Shown piece by piece: positions 60,901-64,000 of a stretch of 64,000 nt of DNA. Made by a program: the position numbers and the translations under genes. Position 1 is the stretch's first letter, and each line of letters opens with the position of its first letter. A model generated the notes under the pieces. The model was not told where the DNA came from and ran no database searches. It saw only the letters and a program-made list of their open reading frames with translations. The DNA comes from Antitrichia curtipendula (Eukaryota > Streptophyta > Bryopsida > Hypnales > Leucodontaceae): the NCBI GenBank assembly GCA_951230915.1, contig OX579635.1, forward strand, positions 20,026,001-20,090,000, in the 5' to 3' direction.

Positions 60901-62234
60901 ACTCCATTGCCGGATGCATTCACTCCTTGACTTCGCGGTGCAATCAACTTCGGCAACTGCACGCGAATCGAGTCAACCTTCGACCGCTCCTGTTTCGACG
61001 GGATGGGCAAAGACAAATCCAGATAAGGCTCGTAAACAACCGACGAATGGCCACATTCACAGCAAGACACGGTGCTGGAAAGCTGCATACCAAACATACG
61101 CTCTACAAACGTATCCGTAGGGCCAGCCTCCGGGCCATTGGATTCAACAGACTTCCGCATGCTTTCTTCCTCCATGTGCAATCCATCCAGTAAACAGCGT
61201 AAGAGCTCGTGACTGTCTTGTTGCTGGAAACCCTTGAACCTCGGTGCTTTAGTGCAAATAGCAGAAAAAAGAACTCGAGGAGACACGGCATTCCCCACGC
61301 TGCCTCCAAAGGACCGAGTGTGGATTGTCCTGCCTGAACCACCATCAGCTCCGTCTGCTGCGGGATCCATGTCCTGAAAGAAGTTCCTCAGAGCTTTCTT
61401 CAAAATACCCTCCTGCACGGAAGACTCTTGGCTGAAATGCTCCCGAAGCATACTCACCCCAACCAGGTTCTGCATCACCGAGTTGAAGAAGCACGTGTTG
61501 CCCAAATTCATCAGACCCTTGATCACCCGCCTACTCACAAACGGTCTGACTGCAGCCTTGGATGGCTGCTCTGCGACGAGGCCAGAGTCAAGCTGACCTG
61601 ACTCAGCCGGACTGATTTCAGCCTGTCCTGATTCAACATTCAAAATACTACTCGAATTTCCAGATATGCTCTCCTGCAATAGAGCTGCTGCTTTCCGCAG
61701 CAAAGTCCATCGCGTTGAGGTCGTGTCGTGGACGGGATACATCAGCTGGATGTCGCAGTCGAGGCACCAGCAGTCTAAGGAATCACCCCATTGCATGACG
61801 ATGGGATGCGGCGACTGTTTCTGATGAGTCCTGGTGTGCCCAGATCTCGGATTCAAAGGGTTGCCATCCTTGGCGTCAGGTGAGTGCCAACCGCATCCTA
61901 CGTACCCACAAGCAAGACAAATCCACAGATCTTTCTTCGCTCCCGCTTTAGCTCTGGACGGGCGGCTTCGTGTGCAGGATTGGCATTGCGGCTGAGGCTT
62001 TGTCTGAAACCGAGTGCGCACCTTCTCTAATTTCACTCCTCGCTCAACATGTGGGCAGCCCGTGGTTTCGTCCACTTTCGGCGAAAGAGTAGTGTCATCC
62101 TCGGGAAATGAAAGTGGTACCGGAGTCATGGTCCGTGGCGAGGCAATCGGATTGGGCTTTAATGCGCCTCCTTGTTGAGTATTCCTAATGTTTCTCTGCT
62201 TCTTCTTCTGCTTCTTCCTTTGCTTCTCTCCCAT
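57946..62234 (-). CDS. Ubiquitin carboxyl-terminal hydrolase, USP16/45 type (plant UBP1/UBP2-like)
   Basis: A cysteine protease that removes ubiquitin from proteins. Two exons, 62234-58906 and 58198-57946, give 1,193 residues. The start is the ATG at 62232-62234 ([14 protein letters not shown]). An upstream in-frame ATG is less likely, because the lysine-rich start fits the family. Order: basic N-terminus; ZnF-UBP ubiquitin-binding finger at 59-165 ([21 protein letters not shown]); catalytic Cys box [18 protein letters not shown] with C248; QQDSHELL box; CCECGH and WGCENC zinc-ribbon pairs; a long acidic, Ser/Glu-rich insert of about 500 residues; LTVHLKRF; and in exon 2 the His box [15 protein letters not shown] (H1135) and WYYISDS (D1166). 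All catalytic residues are present and no stop interrupts the frame, so the gene is probably functional. It is longer than I recall for plant UBP1/2, mainly through the insert. Confidence 0.9.
58199..58905 (-). other. Intron of the ubiquitin hydrolase gene (707 bp, phase 2)
   Basis: Donor CAAAG|GTGGGTC and acceptor GGTTGCAG|GGAC. Joining them gives [17 protein letters not shown], which continues the catalytic domain without a break. The intron sits just before the catalytic His box. Confidence 0.88.
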
Positions 62235-63922
62235 GACCCTTCTCTGTTCCTTGCTCTGCAAATCGCAATAGAGCATCACCAACCAGTTCAAGAGCTCACC
62301 TTTAAGTGAAACCCCCAATCAACCAGAAAGATAGGCTTCGCTGATAGAAGACTGCCCAATCTCTGCTCCAGGAAAATGGTACAAAGATGAAAGAGGAGTG
62401 AAGTAGATTTAGAACGCAGATCAGGAAGGCGCAGCAGTCGGTGAAACAGTAGCTCCAAGGCAATACCCACCCAAACCTCCACCGGAATGCTACTATGGCA
62501 ACGTTAGGTTCGTTGTCACCTTCGAAACCTCAAACAGAACATGGGGAACAGCAAAAATTAATTGGCTCGGGGCAACAAAACCATACCCTAAAGCTTGGGG
62601 CCAATCTCGGCGAGATGAAAGATGAGCGGGTCTGTTCTTAGTGAGGAGCGGCGGCTCCAAAGTACCCGCGCATCGCGACGCCAGCAACTCCGAGCAACTC
62701 TCTTACGCTCTAGCGCACTGCAGACTGACTTTCGCGTAAGATCATCTGCAGACAAGAAGGGGATGATGCTTAATTGGATAATCTAGAATACGCTGCATGG
62801 CCTGCTCTTTCAATTCATTTCCGGAGGCAATTTCACCAATGAAGGTCACCACTCAACGTCCGACGCGACATCCGACTACGGGTACTAAATGACTTTTCAG
62901 AGACCTCGGTACGTGCGCGAGGGTATGGTGGCGACTGTAACCTAAATCTTGGCTTCCACGCAGTCCGGAACATCGAACCAGCAGCCGCGCTCTCTCCACG
63001 AATGCATTTGCAACACTTAATCTCTATGAATCACCAGCACCGTAGTAAGCAACTTGACCCACCAGCACATCGGCTACAGAGGCCCCCACCGCAGTAAGTG
63101 ACGCCAGCGCAAACCCTAACCTAAGTACAATACCACTGTCGTTCCCAACCGTGAGTGTTCCCCAAAATACCCCCTCTTCACTCCGCAGGGCCTACAGACG
63201 GGGCCTTCCCCCTATAAAACGATGCAAATTCCAGGAAAGCTGCCCGCGCTCTGAGACAAGTGAAGAAAGAAAGCATGCGTTCCTGATGCGTAGGTGCAGC
63301 GGAGCTGAAAGAGTCTGTTGCCGACATCACATGGACTGCGTTGAGAGGGTGATTGTGGATTGTGGAATGTGGATGCCACCGTTGGTATATGTGTCCCGAT
63401 TGTGGGCGCTGAAAGATACGAATATCTTTGGTAAGAGTTGGGAAGGGCGAAGTGCTAAGTTTACTACTCACACGTATTCCAGTGAAGATGTGGCACCGGA
63501 TGCGCTAGAGTCTGGGCTTTGGTGTACTACTGCAAACATTGTGGTGCGCATGGCTTGATCGCAGGCCGCGACTGAAGCCCAGCTCGTGGTTCAGAGCCTA
63601 GCTCACGTGTTTACTCCTTCTCGTTCGTTTTCATCAACTTCTGCAATCATACTTAGGTCACGTCGCTCTTGACAGTGACTTTGCAGTGGACATCTCGTTG
63701 CCGGAAGTGACGCGGTCGTTTTATTAAAGAATTAAGCAGGTTTTCGGATGTCTGGTCGTTGAGTTTTTGCTTGTGAGCTTGTGTGGGTTCCTCATTTTAG
63801 GGTCGGGTTTCTTGAGATGATGCGTGAGTAACTTTCGTTTTCCAGATACGCAGTTGCAGAAAATGCCGAAAAGGGAAACTGATTTATCATATGTACCAGA
63901 TCAAAACAAGCACATGACTCAC
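62235..63922. other. GC-richer intergenic region and likely promoter of the hydrolase
   Basis: No gene is supported. A 135-codon plus-strand frame (63151-63558) and a 97-codon minus frame overlap it without recognisable domains. Minus-strand sequence next to the start codon is leader sequence. A donor/acceptor-like pair there would make an intron of only about 44 bases, so I do not call it. Confidence 0.45.
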
Positions 63923-64000
63923 CTGAATGCGATTGAAGCTGGCGAGCATCTGCTCAAGCTTGCTCTCTGTCCATTGAGTGCTCTTGTGCTCCTTGAGTAT
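63923..64000 (-). CDS. Partial coding exon of an upstream gene, cut by the window edge
   Basis: The minus strand reads [20 protein letters not shown] followed by SFNRIQ, ending at a perfect donor CAG|GTGAGT (donor GT at 63922-63921). The sequence is helical and charged. I do not recognise the family from 26 residues. It is on the same strand as the ubiquitin hydrolase; its next exon is not obvious within the window. Confidence 0.45.

Noticed and set aside
63151..63558. 135-codon plus-strand frame near the right end
   Set aside because: No recognisable domain, and it overlaps a comparable frame on the other strand in GC-richer promoter-like sequence; support is too weak.
1..64000. tRNA or rRNA genes
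   Set aside because: I saw no segment with the conserved boxes or cloverleaf pattern; a covariance search would be needed to exclude them fully.

Overview
This is nuclear DNA from a streptophyte plant. Short CCCTAAA/TTTAGGG telomere-type runs occur, there is a spliced plant-type ubiquitin protease gene, and the transposons are of plant hAT and Mutator type. The mix of transposon proteins suggests a non-seed plant or a charophyte alga such as Chara, but that placement is a weak inference. Most of the window is AT-rich and made of mobile elements in several nested layers. One clear host gene and one partial exon lie in the GC-richer right end. Layout: 2-5.6 kb holds minus-strand coding sequence, including a decayed RING-type gene. 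6.4-7.4 kb holds an unrecognised interrupted ORF. 9.6-10.95 kb is a repeat with an inverted near-identical copy at 54.4-55.8 kb. 11.7-13.27 kb and 29.28-31.5 kb are the two halves of an old minus-strand Mutator-like transposase with a SWIM finger. It is split by the most striking object here, a 15,993-bp hAT-type element (13276-29268) with CAGGGTTGTC inverted termini and a perfect 8-bp target duplication, ATTACAAT. This giant element carries three genes: a BED/DUF659/hAT-dimerisation transposase (+), a divergent protein kinase (-), and a coiled-coil RING-H2 protein (+). Each gene has a roughly 0.4-0.6 kb array of CCGTC-N5-GACGG dyads with a 20-bp period on its upstream side, followed by a TATA-like box. 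Each is broken by exactly one in-frame stop and no frameshift. 33.6-37.2 kb is a second, non-coding hAT-like element built from roughly 210-bp units in opposite orientations around an assembly gap. 40.1-44.8 kb (+) is a decayed multi-exon gene with a ParB-like domain and an N4/N6-type DNA methyltransferase C-terminus. One of its exons is cut by a 584-bp MITE with an 8-bp target duplication. 45-57 kb is repeats, including several copies of a TTAA-flanked piggyBac-like non-autonomous family. 57.9-62.2 kb (-) is a two-exon USP16/45-type ubiquitin hydrolase (plant UBP1/UBP2-like), apparently intact. A minus-strand exon of an upstream gene runs off the right edge. If the giant element works as a unit, the transposase would bind its terminal and possibly internal dyad arrays, while the kinase and RING protein could act on transposase or host proteins. 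That joint function is inferred only from co-location and shared promoter layout.
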